Shown here: positions 19,911 to 44,034 of the stretch, piece by piece
Numbering within the stretch: the stretch's first letter is position 1
How the letters are laid out: every line of letters begins with the position of its first letter
Assembly: GCA_024760905.1 (NCBI GenBank)
Contig: CM045750.1
Span: 14,157,919-14,221,918 of the forward strand
DNA: 64,000 bases
Reading direction: 5' to 3'
Source: Plotosus lineatus
Lineage: Eukaryota; Chordata; Actinopteri; Siluriformes; Plotosidae
Program-made: the position numbers and the translations under genes
The notes under the pieces: generated by a model
Database searches by the model: none
Seen by the model: the letters and a program-made list of their open reading frames with translations, nothing else
Told to the model about the DNA's origin: nothing

Positions 19911-21160
19911 GTGCAGTTCTGAAGGCTTCCATTTTCAGGGAAAAAACAAAACAAAAACATTTGAATGATGTTTTATTGCAGGTTTTTATTTTGCAAATGT
20001 TGATTAGAACAGTCAAGAATAATCACCAAGATAAACCAAAAGTAGTAGCTGTGCACAGGCAGAACACAACTGGGATGAAAGCAGTGTGTCATACAAGATG
20101 GGATGAAAATAAAGGTCTACTTGGGAGCTCTGCAGTGTTGCAAGGAGATCCCGATCGATCCCGGTAAGAAAATTTCTTTTCCAGGAATAGAACTGGCCCA
20201 GTATATCCAGTTCAACTTGCAACCAAAACTTTGAATTGTAAAACTCTTTGGTGTGCAAGAAAATGTTCTGGTCTCACCAACTGTTAAAACAGGACTGATT
20301 CACTATAGAAACTTTTGTGATTTGGGGACGACGATGACGACACACACCGGCTTTTACTCTTTATAAACTTCACTTTTTTAAAATACATGATGAGAAAATT
20401 GCACTCAAAGCCTTCGTTTATGTCTAAATATAGGCAGTACGTTGTCTGCTTATGAATGATTCGTCACTTAAGTGTTGCTGGTGTATACAACATCCTAAAG
20501 CGAAAGTACTGTAGATCCTTTATTACTACAACAAATAAATTTAGCTATCAAAGTATTAAATACTAGTTAAACCCTAAACTGTTCGTTACTTTAAATTTAA
20601 CTTGCATTCATGTAATCACAGGGATATTTGTGGATCTGGGATGTAAAGGAACAATCAGATATTTGACTTGTTCACTGGTTGTATTCATCATATTTATGGC
20701 AGAAGAAAAACTGCTGATGAATTTTTGCATTTAATCCACTGACTCGGTGTTCAGGTGAAGGGATTCAGGTAAAAGGATCAAACAAAGGTTTAGATTGAAA
20801 AGTTGTAGAGAGATTTCATGCTCTCTTTAAAAATAGTGATGACAGTATATTTAAAACACAAAAATGTAATAGTTCACTTTGATTCACTTATAATTATGGT
20901 GTTTAGTATCCTATTTTTCAAATATATCTGATGCCTCTCTGCCCGACCTTGCTTATGTACCAATGTCTGAAACTTGTTTAACACTTTCAATGAAAAGGGA
21001 TAAATGAAACATTTACATACATCAGACATGGATGGTCATAGATCTAAAACAATACAGGAAATGAAAAATGTAGTTAAATGAGTTGCTGTGATCTACTTTG
21101 TTGTTACACACACTGGGGTTTGATGTATGACTTATGTTTGATTTTTCTTTTCATAATGTA
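19911..21160. other. Intergenic between fam199x and spdl1
   Basis: I see no gene or recognised repeat. The spdl1 first exon and promoter must lie somewhere between 14983 and the end of fam199x, but no convincing ATG-donor pair was found. Confidence 0.45.
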
Positions 21161-21164
21161 TTAA

Positions 21165-21170
21165 TTTATT
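21165..21170 (-). terminator. fam199x: fam199x polyadenylation signal
   Basis: AATAAA on the minus strand, 98 nt downstream of the fam199x stop codon. It is the closest canonical signal, implying a short 3' UTR. Confidence 0.6.
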
Positions 21171-21268
21171 TTTCAGTCTTTACTGTGTTGTATGTTTAAT
21201 GTACTAAGAGGGACAGAAAGGGGACAGGAGGGTCAACGATTAAAGGGAGCACTGAATAGACGCGTTCA

Positions 21269-34242
<12,974 letters not shown>

Positions 34243-34616
34243 TTAATCTTATACACGGTGCAAAAATTAAGTAAGGATTTAATAATAAAGATCAAATCCA
34301 GAGGGGTGGAAATGTTTATCACCCAGCACTAGCTTTAAGTGAGTACAGTGGAGTTTGAAGACAAATGCATTTTGATTTCATACACATTAACAGTTTAAAC
34401 ATATTTTCATACCTGATTATAGAATGAAGCAAAACACTTTAAGGCGATATAGTTTATCCTGTCATACTCTTTGAGCTTCCAGTGCACTTGTATCTGGTCT
34501 TGAAACAACTTCTTGCTGCCCTGCCTCTCTGAACCCGACTCAAATACACCATATTCCCAAAGCACATTCACACCTAGGGGCAATTTGTTCAGCACCACTC
34601 TCTGCACCTTCTCATA

Positions 34617-34780
34617 CGCCAACGACCTTCATGTCCTCCTTCACCACATCCATAAATCTTCTCTTTGGTCTTCCGCTAGGCCTTCTGCCTGGTAATTCCA
34701 ACCTCAGCATCCTACTACAAATATATTCACTATCCCTCCTCAGTACATGTCCAAACCACCTCAATCTAGTCTCTCTAGTG
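34617..34780 (-). mobile_element. RTE-type LINE fragment
   Basis: An internal piece of the RTE 3' region in antisense (CATCCATAAATCTTCTCTTT), interrupted on its right by a SINE at about 34790. Confidence 0.78.
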
Positions 34781-34789
34781 GGGTGGTTA

Positions 34790-35015
34790 GCACAACCGGT
34801 TCACAGTAAGAAGGGCTGAGTTCGAGTCCCTGGCTCAGTGAGGGGATTTCTATTCTTTTTTTTTTTTTTCTGGTTTCCTCCCACAGTCCAAAGGCATGCA
34901 CATTAGGCTGTTGGCTGCTCCGAACTGCTCCTAGGTATGAGTGTGAAAGGGTCTGTGTGTTGCCCTGTGATGGTTTGGCGAGTTGTGCAGGGTGTATCTG
35001 TTAATATCCTAACAA
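34790..35015 (+). mobile_element. SINE family D, sense copy
   Basis: Head TGGGGTGGTTAGCACAACCG with B-box GAGTTCGAGTCCC; body with TTTCCTCCCACAGTCCAAAG. It contains an internal T-tract. Confidence 0.72.
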
Positions 35016-35336
35016 TTATGCAAAAACATGCTGTGCTTAATTTTAATAAAACTCTGATTAAAAACTAACTTCATTAAACACCATGTTTCCCACCGGTGTA
35101 TTAGAGTCTAACAGTATGAACTCTCGGAGTATGTTCATCCTTAAACCTGAGGTAAATCCGAGTGGTTACACACGGCCTCTCCTCGGCCTTCCAACAAGAA
35201 CAAAACCTTCGGTTTTCTATCGGTCCTGCTACAACTACCCAGTGCCACTAACCCGCAGTAAAAGTTATTTGCACTCTTACGTTAACGCAAATTTAGTATA
35301 ACAACAAACATCATATTAGAAGTAATTCTTACATAC

Positions 35337-35450
35337 CCGAATTGTTTTAATCACTGCATCACCACCAGCAACTTGTACTTCAGCAACAAAATCTACATCC
35401 GGGTTCCGTTTGTCTGCGTCTTCTTCTTCTTCTTCTTCTTCTTCGTGGTT
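35337..35450 (-). other. fam199x: Candidate non-coding first exon of fam199x
   Basis: A GTATGTAAG donor (35328-35336) ends a non-repetitive segment 1.1 kb above the 5' UTR acceptor of coding exon 1. A (GAA)n run lies at about 35419-35443. The upper limit and transcription start are not visible. One frame is open through the segment but has no ATG, so I treat it as 5' UTR. Confidence 0.4.
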
Positions 35451-35699
35451 TAAAGGTCACTGTTGTACGACTGCCACCTTCAGGTCATCATTCGTAAAAA
35501 CAAACAACCCTTTTCTTTCTTCACCAAGGAGTAAAAGAAGAATGAAAAGGAGAAATGACAGAGGGAAAAATGAGAGGAGAAAGGACAGAAAGGCTGATGG
35601 GAAAGGGACGGAAATGTAAAAAAAACGTTGCCATGTTAAACTATTCAGTTGAAAATCAATTAAAATTAAATTTTTGTTTCAAGAATTTTTTTCTCTATT

Positions 35700-36290
35700 C
35701 TTTTATTAAATAGATACAGCTTTATTAATCTCACAATGGAGAAATTCACTGTTACAGGCTCTTGAGGTACCATCAGTAGGGGGTGCAAAATAGAGACATA
35801 TACAATATACATATACATATACATACATACATACATACACACATACATATATATTATTTCATTTTTCTGTACCCGCTAAATCCTAATTAGGGTCGCGGGG
35901 AGGCTGGCGCCCATCCCAGCCAACTTCGGGCGAGGGCAGAGTACACCCTGGACAGCTCGCCAGGCCATCGCAGGGTAGAAACACGCCGACGGCTTTGCAG
36001 CCTACTCTTGTCGAAAGTCAGCAATGGTTCTTTTACATGCCTCACACCATAGACAGTCAGAAACATGGCCGCCTTTGATAACCCAGTTAGCTGCACTGGG
36101 GACCCAGTTATATATATTATATAAGTAAATAAATAAATAGATACATAAATAGTATAAAGTAATATACAATAAAAAAGAAAAAGAAAAGAACAACTTTGTA
36201 GACTGGCCTATATTCAAGTGTACATGTATCTGAGGGCAGAGTAGATGGGTTGATATGGTTTACAGTCCGTGGGGTAGATGTGGCCTCTCA
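35700..36290 (-). mobile_element. LINE 3' end split by a SINE
   Basis: Antisense copy of the 11540-type LINE 3' UTR (ATACAGCTTTATTAATCTCA at the left, ACTGGCCTATATTCAAGTGT at the right). It is interrupted by the SINE at 35860-36105. Confidence 0.72.
35860..36105 (-). mobile_element. tRNA-derived SINE, L2-type tail, 5'-truncated
   Basis: Antisense tail and body without the tRNA head, inserted in the AT-rich LINE 3' UTR. TATATATTAT occurs on both sides and may be the duplication. Confidence 0.85.
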
Positions 36291-37077
36291 CCTGTCTTAT
36301 TTTATTGTCAACTGTATTGCATAAGATTTATGAGCCATAATTACTTAAAATGTTGTCTAGACTGTGATCTAAATGAAGGGGACATTTCTAGAGAGTGATG
36401 ACTTACAAATTAATATTGAGTGACTTTTACATTGTGTACAATGAATTTGTGTTGAAAAAATAGTCATCCTTAATGATAACATTGAATATTTAAGAAATTA
36501 TTAGAGCTTAAGCTTACCAATAAATGAATTTCACACAATCCAGGGATATGATATAGAAACGAATGGTATATAGTATTAAGTCAAATAGCACAGTGATTTT
36601 TTTTTTTTTAATTGATGGCCTGGTGAAGTGTACAGGGTGTACTCCGCCCTCCCCCAGAGTCAGCTGAGATGTGCACTAGCCTCCCGGTGATCCTAATTAT
36701 GCAGTCATCATTCAACAAATCATTCAGAAAATTAATGAATTCTATTTCTAGTTCTGAATCAAATACTGTACATGGGGAATAACAAGTCTGTGGTAACATT
36801 TGCGAGGAAAAATTTCCCCCAGTGATATAGGAAAGAAACCTTGAGAGGAACCAGACTAAAAAAGGCATCCCATCCTTATTTGGGTGAAACCAGATAAAAA
36901 TACAAACCATGCACCATAAACTTCACTGTAGTTTAACATGAACTCCTGCTAGTTATCTTATAATTGTAATGGGAATTGTAATCCTAAATCATTTCAGTCA
37001 AAGAAGTCTATATCACCAGCAGTCAAAAGTACTATTCACAGTTTCTGAGTGTATATTTAGGTTCATATAAAACATTA
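36291..37077. other. Intergenic, nothing recognised
   Basis: Unique-looking AT-rich sequence. 36615-36690 resembles a decayed SINE L2-type tail (GTACAGGGTGTACTCCGCCC). Confidence 0.45.
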
Positions 37078-37078
37078 T

Positions 37079-37412
37079 CAGGTAGTGGTGGCCTAGTGGT
37101 AGAGGTGCTGGATCACTGATCCTAAGGTTGGGGGTTCAAGCCCCACTCACCACAGGTTGTCACTGTCCCCTCCAGTGCAGATAACTGGGTTATCAAAGGC
37201 GGGCCATGTCTCTCACTGTCTATGGTGTGAGGTTCATGTAAAAGAACCATTGCTGACTTTTGACAAGAGTAGCTGCAAAGACATTAACGTGTTTCCACCC
37301 TGCGATGGCCTGGCGAGCTGTCCAGGACGTATTCTGCCCTCTCTTGGAGTCGGCTGGGATGGGTGCCAGCCTCCCCGTGACCCTTAATTTAGGATTAAGC
37401 GGTTACAGAAAA
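37079..37412 (+). mobile_element. tRNA-derived SINE, L2-type tail
   Basis: Full-length sense copy; head GTAGTGGTGGCCTAGTGG, B-box GGTTCAAGCCCC, tail ending AGGATTAAGCGGTTACAG. It abuts the RTE fragment at 37413. Confidence 0.9.
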
Positions 37413-38120
37413 TCTTCTTCTTCTTTTCCTTTCGGCTGGTGCCTTCAGGCGATGCCACAGCAAATCATCTGCCTCCATCTCAAGCTATCCACTGCATCTT
37501 CTTCTCTTATACCAACTACCTTCATGTTTTCCTTCACCACATCCATAAATCTCCTCTTTGGTCTTCCTCTAGGCCTTTTGCCTTGTAGTTCCAACCTCAG
37601 CATCCTGCAACCAATATATTCACTATCCTTCCTCTGTACATGTCCAAACCATCTCAATCTCGCCTCTCTGCCTTTGTCTCCAAAACATTTTACATGTGCT
37701 GTCCCTCTGATGTACTCATTCCCGATCCTATCCATGCTTCAATTCATTTTCTGTAACTGCTTCATCCTAATTAGGGTCACGGGGAGGCTGGTGCCCATCC
37801 CAGCCAACTCAGAGCGAGGGCAGAGTCCACCCTGGACAGCTCGCCCTGCCATCGCAGGGCGGAAACACGCTGACGGCTTTGCAGCCTACTCTTGTCGAAA
37901 GTCAGCAATGGTTCTTTTACATGCTTCACACCATAGACAGTGAGAGACATGGCTGGCCTTTGATAACCCAGTTAGCTGCACTGGGAGGACAGTGACAACC
38001 TTGTGGAGAGTGGGACTCGAACCCTGAACCTTTGGATCAGTGATCCAGCACCCTATACCACTAGACCACCACTGCCCCCTATCCATGCTTGTTACTCCCA
38101 AAGAGAACCTCAACATTTTC
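37413..38120 (-). mobile_element. RTE-type LINE 3' region, split by a SINE
   Basis: In antisense, 37445-37735 encodes the RTE reverse-transcriptase C-terminus: RIGNEYIRGTAHVKCFGDKG, REARLRWFGHVQRKDSEYIG, then RPKRRFMDVV. The element resumes at 38078-38120 beyond a SINE. The left (3') end carries (CTT)n. Confidence 0.88.
37740..38077 (-). mobile_element. tRNA-derived SINE, L2-type tail, inside RTE
   Basis: Full-length antisense copy with a perfect 13-bp duplication CCTATCCATGCTT (37727-37739, 38078-38090). It inserted into the RTE reading frame, so it is younger than that fragment. Confidence 0.94.
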
Positions 38121-38142
38121 ATCTCTGAGATGTTGTATGTAT

Positions 38143-38280
<138 letters not shown>

Positions 38281-38582
38281 ATTTTCTGAGTAGATCCTTC
38301 CGTAGGAGAGTGCTCAATACTTTTTGGTAGAGCAAATAACAAAATATTCTTCTATAATCACCTGAAGAGAGAGGATGGTTTCACCACCCCTCGAAACAGA
38401 TCTGTAGTGATAAATGGAGTTTCAATAGAAAGTCTTTGTCCTGTCCTTTTATTTTTGTTATATATATATATATAAATAAAAGGGTGTGGTGTATTTAAAA
38501 CGGGTCTGCCCCCTTTTGTCCCAGCAGAGGATGTGGGCTAAAAAATCGTCAGCCTGATCAGATCACGTGACCATAACCCTTT

Positions 38583-38680
38583 CTGAATATATCCCACCTT
38601 CGCCCAGAGTCACCTTGAGATCTGCGCCAGCCTCCCCATGACCCTAATTAGGATTAAGTGGCTTAGAAAATGAATTAGTA
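38583..38680 (+). mobile_element. SINE L2-type tail fragment
   Basis: Only the 3' end is left: GCCAGCCTCCCCATGACCCT then AATTAGGATTAAGTGG. Confidence 0.75.
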
Positions 38681-38713
38681 GAATAAATGAATGTAAGTTG
38701 CACTTATATATTG

Positions 38714-38742
<29 letters not shown>
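38714..38742. repeat. (GT)n microsatellite
   Basis: About 14 GT units. A (CT)n tract of about 15 units follows at 38911-38942. Confidence 0.95.
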
Positions 38743-38744
<2 letters not shown>

Positions 38745-38909
38745 CTGGAGGTGACGAGAGTGTTTAATAAAGCATGGTTTAAGTTTGAACAATAACAGAG
38801 CGCAGAATGAGACTTACCTTTGCCATGAATATGATGTGGTGGTGAAGTGGGGCTGCATAAATATGAAGAGTATCAATGTCTCCTCGGCTCAGTCTGGTTC
38901 GGATAACCA

Positions 38910-38946
<37 letters not shown>

Positions 38947-39049
38947 AAATTTTATCTGTGCACCACTGTACCTTTTCAAACTTAGTTTAAAGTATTCCTC
39001 AGATTAAATTTGGTATATGGTTTACTCTGTAATCAGTTGTGTGAACACG

Positions 39050-39245
39050 TCCACCAAACAGAAAAATGGTCCTGAGTTCGAGTGCCAGGCTCAGCGAGGA
39101 TGTTTCTGTGTAGGGTTTGCATGTTCTCTCCATCTTGGCACAGGTTTCCTCCGGGTGATCCCATTTCTTCCACAGTCCCTAGACATGCACATTAGGCTAA
39201 TTGGATGCTCCAAATTACCAATTGGTGCGAGTCGGAGTGGCTGTT
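39050..39245 (+). mobile_element. SINE family D, decayed
   Basis: B-box-like GAGTTCGAGTGCC and body TCCACAGTCCCTAGACATGC. The head is mostly lost. Confidence 0.6.
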
Positions 39246-40060
39246 TATACAAAGGAATGGGTTCTGCAGAGGGCTCAAAACCTACTCAGGTAAAACCATG
39301 GGAGTTTTTCAGTGCATCAGAGGATGCGAAGTGGAAATTAAAAAATATAAAATACTCTCTAATGCTCAATTGTTTGTGCAGCCAAAAAAACATCCAAGAT
39401 CATAAGATAGGTGACTCAAATAACAAAGGTGAGCTGAAACGTTCATGGCACAATCGTGATGAAATGGTTTATTTTGCAGCATAGCTTCCCTGTGGTCTTT
39501 ACCTCTTCAGTGTTGCAGTACTTGGATTCTCTCAGCCTGATGATAATGAATTACCTTGAAGTTTTCAGCCCACCCTCATAAATACAGTAAACACACCCTG
39601 AATGCAAGAAAGAAAACGGCAACCATATTAGTACTGTACTATTCTATACCCACTTCTTCCTTTTGGTTTGTTCTTCATTCTGTATAATTACAGATAATAT
39701 AAATAAAGTATACAGGATGTGTCACATTTAAAAGAAAATCGGAAGATCTAATAGACAAAGAATTAATAGATTTTATTTAAACGACTCTAGTAAAGGCAAG
39801 AGGCATCATCCTATCTGTTAATATCGGTTTCTGTTGAGCCAGGATCTACAAAATGAACAATCTCTGAACATCATGTTACTGAACAAACACAATAACTCTA
39901 CATTTAATCCTTTATCATATTAGAATTTATAACTATCACGTATATTTGATAACTATTATTCAATAGGAGAGGGACTATTAAATTTAAAGCGTTGTCTGGT
40001 CTGGATTGCTTTTTATTTTTATCATGTTTTATTTGTTCTACAAAACTTTAAAAATACAAC
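39246..40060. other. Intergenic, nothing recognised
   Basis: AT-rich sequence downstream of gjb1; no gene supported. An open frame at 39205-39405 overlaps the SINE and is not credible. Confidence 0.45.
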
Positions 40061-40061
40061 C

Positions 40062-40182
40062 GGCAGTGGTAGCCTGGTGCTACAGTGCTGGAATGCCAAC
40101 CCCAAGGTTAGGGGTTCAAACCCCACTGTCAACAGTTGCCGCTGATATCATGAGAATTAAGTGGTTCAGAAAATGAATGAAT
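40062..40182 (+). mobile_element. Tiny SINE copy, head joined to L2-type tail
   Basis: The head (GGCAGTGGTAGCCTGGTGCT; B-box GGTTCAAACCCC) connects almost directly to GAATTAAGTGGTTCAGAAAA. The whole body is deleted. Confidence 0.75.
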
Positions 40183-40823
40183 ATATGCAGTGCACTGTGG
40201 GTATAGATGCTTTTTGCTTATTAATAGTAGTGTATACACTCCTGAATAAAAATAAATGTTGCAAACCCCAAACCGAATAATAATAAGCTTTTAATGGAGC
40301 TAAGAATAAAGCACTTTGAAAAAGATAATCTGGTAATCTTTGGTTAAGCTTCCATGGATGATGAAGTTCAACACAAACTTAATAACAAGCTCCTCAATAG
40401 AATTAGAAATGACCAACGTCGTATATCTCTTGAAATAAACAAGTGAGAAAATCTGTTACAGAAATTCATGTTGTACAAGCTGAAGTTTGGATCTTTTTTT
40501 TTTTTTTTTTTCCCCCCACAGGAGTGCAGCGTGTCCGAAAAATAAATAAAATAAGATACCAAGGGGGGAAAAAAAAAAAAAAAACACGGAATGACTATCA
40601 TGCCTCTGCTTTTTCTGTTGTATGTAATGAAGCACTGGTGCTTCCCTTAATCATTATCATGTTTAATTGCTTCTCATTAAGAAATTTCATCATCCAATAT
40701 CCAACATTTTCTGTACATTTTTAAACATAAACATAATAAATTAATAAAGATGACAGTGGTCATGATTACTGAAACTCCGAGTTAGTTGCACATGATTAGA
40801 GAAACCTCCCGGATAATAACAGC
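40183..40823. other. Likely 3' flank of gjb1
   Basis: Contains T-, C- and A-tracts at about 40495-40516 and 40565-40585. It probably holds the gjb1 3' UTR. No AATAAA on the minus strand within 300 nt of the stop was identified. Confidence 0.4.
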
Positions 40824-41651
40824 TTAAAAGGCAGAACATCTCTCCCCCTTTTCTGTAGGGCTCTTTCTGGCCAAATTCAATCTGGGTTTAAATGAATGCT
40901 CTGATATGAGCTGATTGATTTCATTTTGCTTGTAGGGAGACAGCATTTGAGTGAGCCAAGGTCCTTGTGGATCCCCTTCAGGTTTCTGAAAATAACGGGT
41001 ACATGCTCTGCCAATCAAATACAGCACCTCTGCAAAATTTAATAAAACACAGATCCCAGATACCACCAGCATAAAGACAGTAAAGATGGTCTTCTCTGTT
41101 GGACGAGAAACAAAGCAGTCCACCGTGTTAGGGCAGGGATAAGAATCACACTTAACAAGACGCACCATTTTGAAATCAGGGTAGATTACATAAAATATGT
41201 ACAAGAATGCCACCTCAAAAATGATGCGAAAAATTATGCTTATCATATACGTCCACCAAAGTGCGCCGGTAATCTTGAATTTCTGATTCTTTAATTGTTC
41301 AAACTCCTTTGAACCACCTCGTCCTGATAACTTGAGGATCTTTTTGTCAATGTGTCGGCGGTGAGCAACATGCATAGCGACCAGAAGTGCTGGCGTTGAG
41401 ACGAGGATCAGTTGCAAGGCCCAGAGACGGATGTGAGAAATTGGGAAGAACTGGTCATAACACACACTGTTGCAACCGGGTTGTTGGGTGTTGCAAGTGA
41501 AGCCAGACTTCTCATCACCCCATACACTTTCAGCAGCCACTACTAAAACCAGAATCCGAAAGATAAAGATGACAGAGAGCCAAATGCGGCCAATGCCTGT
41601 TGAATGCCTATTTACACCGCTGATTACGGCGTAAAAAGACGCCCAATTCAT
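40824..41651 (-). CDS. gjb1: Connexin 32 (gap junction beta-1)
   Basis: Connexin 32 forms hexameric hemichannels that dock between cells to pass ions and small metabolites; in vertebrates it is prominent in liver and myelinating glia. The uninterrupted frame of 275 residues (human 283) begins [20 protein letters not shown]. It has four membrane segments (about 22-40, 75-94, 130-152, 188-210). The first extracellular loop has C53, C60, C64 (C-x6-C-x3-C) and the second C168, C173, C179 (C-x4-C-x5-C), the connexin docking signature. [25 protein letters not shown] and [16 protein letters not shown] are near-identical to human. The tail keeps the [11 protein letters not shown] block and ends RCSAF, a CaaX-type prenylation signal (human CSAC). 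The coding sequence lies in a single exon; an acceptor TTTCTTTTACAG leaves 14 bases of 5' UTR (exon top 41665). Paralogue (a or b copy) not assigned. Confidence 0.97.
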   Translation of the reverse strand: MNWASFYAVISGVNRHSTGIGRIWLSVIFIFRILVLVVAAESVWGDEKSGFTCNTQQPGCNSVCYDQFFPISHIRLWALQLILVSTPALLVAMHVAHRRHIDKKILKLSGRGGSKEFEQLKNQKFKITGALWWTYMISIIFRIIFEVAFLYIFYVIYPDFKMVRLVKCDSYPCPNTVDCFVSRPTEKTIFTVFMLVVSGICVLLNFAEVLYLIGRACTRYFQKPEGDPQGPWLTQMLSPYKQNEINQLISEHSFKPRLNLARKSPTEKGERCSAF

Positions 41652-41665
41652 TTTTGATTCCAGGT

Positions 41666-42770
41666 CTGTAAAAGAAAGAAATCACCATTAAAATTTCAAA
41701 ATTGGATTTGACATATTATGACCTGATATAATTATTTCATTAGCAACAGCTACATAAAAACACAGTAATTAAAGCCCTTGAATGATTAATAAAGTACAAT
41801 TTACCAGCTCAGCCTGTGGTATAAGCAGCATAAGCCTTGCCAGGTCCTAAAATATCAACCATCAGGCGCAGTCTTGACATTTGGACACTTTGGGCATTTG
41901 GACACTTTGTGCAATTTGTGTGCCCTCGAGTTGAATAAAAGAGCATGGGCGATGGTCTATTGCCACATGCTGTCACCTGATGCAAAAAGAAAAGCCAATC
42001 GCAATATTTTGGGCACGGCCATGTGACAGCCTCTGTAGCTCTATAAAAAGCTGTATTTAAAGCACCTTAGACCTACTGTACATAATTACACTCTACTGAT
42101 ATAGACAGATTAAACAGGGCTGGGAAGTTGATATTAGTGTAGAGATAAAATACAATATATGAAATATTATAATAATGAAAAATAAATATATATATATATA
42201 TATATATATCACTGACAGTAAATAAAAGAAATTTGCTTTAATCAGTAAATTAAAAGCAAATATTTATTTATTTAGTTACCTTCAGAGGTGGTGAGAAACA
42301 AATATATCCAGAAAATAGTTGAAACACTACACTAAATGGCACAGTGAAGAATACCATGCCATTTGGAAATGCAAATATTTTCCTCAACACTAGCCAGTGC
42401 CCTGTACCATAGAAGTCATATGCGCTTATATAAGCAAATTTACATACAATGGTGTCCATTATTAAGGCTAACAAGAGCGAATTGAGTTCAAATGCCTGAA
42501 GTTCCGCCTACCCGCAGCAAAAGAATGAATCTGTGTGGACACAAATACCTCAACAACATTATTCATTGTGCACAAGAGCGTCAGGGAGAGAAGTACTGTC
42601 TTTGAACTGCATGACTTATGAATGAATGTATAAAAAGACAATAATGCCTTATGTTTCATCAGTTTCCTCTAAATTTAAAATGTTTCACTATTAACTGGGT
42701 TGTATATATAAACACACACACACACACACACACACATATCTATCTATCTAGCTAGCTCTGAGTTTCATTA
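41666..42770. other. gjb1 5' UTR intron, proximal part
   Basis: No gene seen. TA repeat at 42185-42210 and CA repeat at 42712-42735. Tracts near 41880-41930 (GGACACTTTGGGCATTTGG) form a short local duplication. Confidence 0.5.
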
Positions 42771-43095
42771 ATAATGCTGCAGAATTATCAATCAAGATCC
42801 CACAGACTCGATCAAGCCACAGAGTGCTTTGAGTCAAATACACTAGACAATGTAGCTCCTCTTAAAAGAAAACCAATCAGAGAGAATAAATTAGCCCCCT
42901 GGTATAATGAAACAGGCACACTTAAACAGAAAACTCACAAATTAGAAAGGACATGGCAGCAAAATAAATTACTGGTTTTCCAATAAAAATGCAAGGAGAG
43001 TCTCCATAATTAGAGAAAAGCTCTTAGTGCTGCGAGAGCAGAATATTTCTCAAATCGAATAGAAAATAACAAAAATAATCTGAAATACTTATTTA

Positions 43096-43437
43096 GGGGC
43101 AATGGTGGTCTAGTGGATAGGGCGCAGGATCGCTGATCCTAAGGTTGGGGGTTCGAGTCCCCACAGGGTTGTCACTGTCCCCCCCAGTGTAGCAAACTGG
43201 GTTATCAAAGGCGGGCCATGTCTCTCACTGTCTATGGTGAGAGGTTCATGTAAAAGAACCATTGCTGACTTTCGTAAAGAGTAGCTGCAAAGCCGTCAGT
43301 GTGTTTCTGTCCCTTTGCTAAAAGGGTTGTGACAGGAAGGGCATCTGACGTAAAAACCTCTGCCAAATCAAATGTGCGAATCAGATGATTCGCTGTGGCG
43401 ACTCCTGAGAACGGGAAAAAGCCGAAAGGAAGAAAGA
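43096..43437 (+). mobile_element. tRNA-derived SINE, RTE-type tail, inside LINE
   Basis: Full length; 19-bp duplication AATCTGAAATACTTATTTA against AATCTGAAATACATATTTA (43077-43095, 43438-43456). Confidence 0.94.
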
Positions 43438-43744
43438 AATCTGAAATACATATTTAATATTGTTGCAGAATTAACCAGGAATAGGACCATGAAGAAAACG
43501 TGTAAACCATCAATTCATATTTTTTTATGCTAAAATTGAAAATATCAGGCAATAAAATTGATTCTCTAAATTTTAACACTGGCATGGCAATAACTAAAAG
43601 AGTAAATACCGTAATATAAAACCATTAGATCCACAACTTGAGTGTTTTATTTCAATTCAAAAGACAGAACTAGTCTCATTAATTTCATCATTAACCTCAG
43701 TGCTTGATCTCTATGTTTCTTTAAAGAAATATCATCAGACATGG

Positions 43745-44034
43745 TAAGTCTGTTGGGTTTTTACACTCGAGCCTCGTGACTCATCAGGCCGGTGCTTATC
43801 CCCGGTTTCTGTAGCGTGAAGCAACCAGGAGCTCAACACCCCCTGGATGGGACGCTAGTCCATCGCAGGTTACCTTCCCAGTATATTTTTACTGGTACCC
43901 ATTTATACAGCTGGGTGAACAGAGGCACACTTGTGGCTGAGACTTTGCCTAGGGGTCTTAGCACAGTGGGATTTGAACTCACAACCTCCCGATCATGAGC
44001 CCAGCACTCTAACTACTACACAACTGACCCCGAT
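43745..44034 (-). mobile_element. SINE family C, full length, inside LINE
   Basis: Antisense; the head at the high end shows the B-box as GGGATTTGAACTC. The flanks ATCAGACATG and ATCAGACGTG suggest the target duplication. Confidence 0.87.

Noticed and set aside
37260..37943. 227-codon plus-strand frame
   Set aside because: It runs through two SINEs and the antisense of an RTE fragment; the meaningful RTE frame is on the minus strand.
39017..39484. 155-codon plus-strand frame below gjb1
   Set aside because: Its first half is a decayed SINE and the second half shows no recognisable domain or splice signals.
43792..43998. 68-codon frame resembling a conserved protein (repeated at 2862)
   Set aside because: It is antisense family C SINE; the similarity between the two frames comes from the shared repeat.
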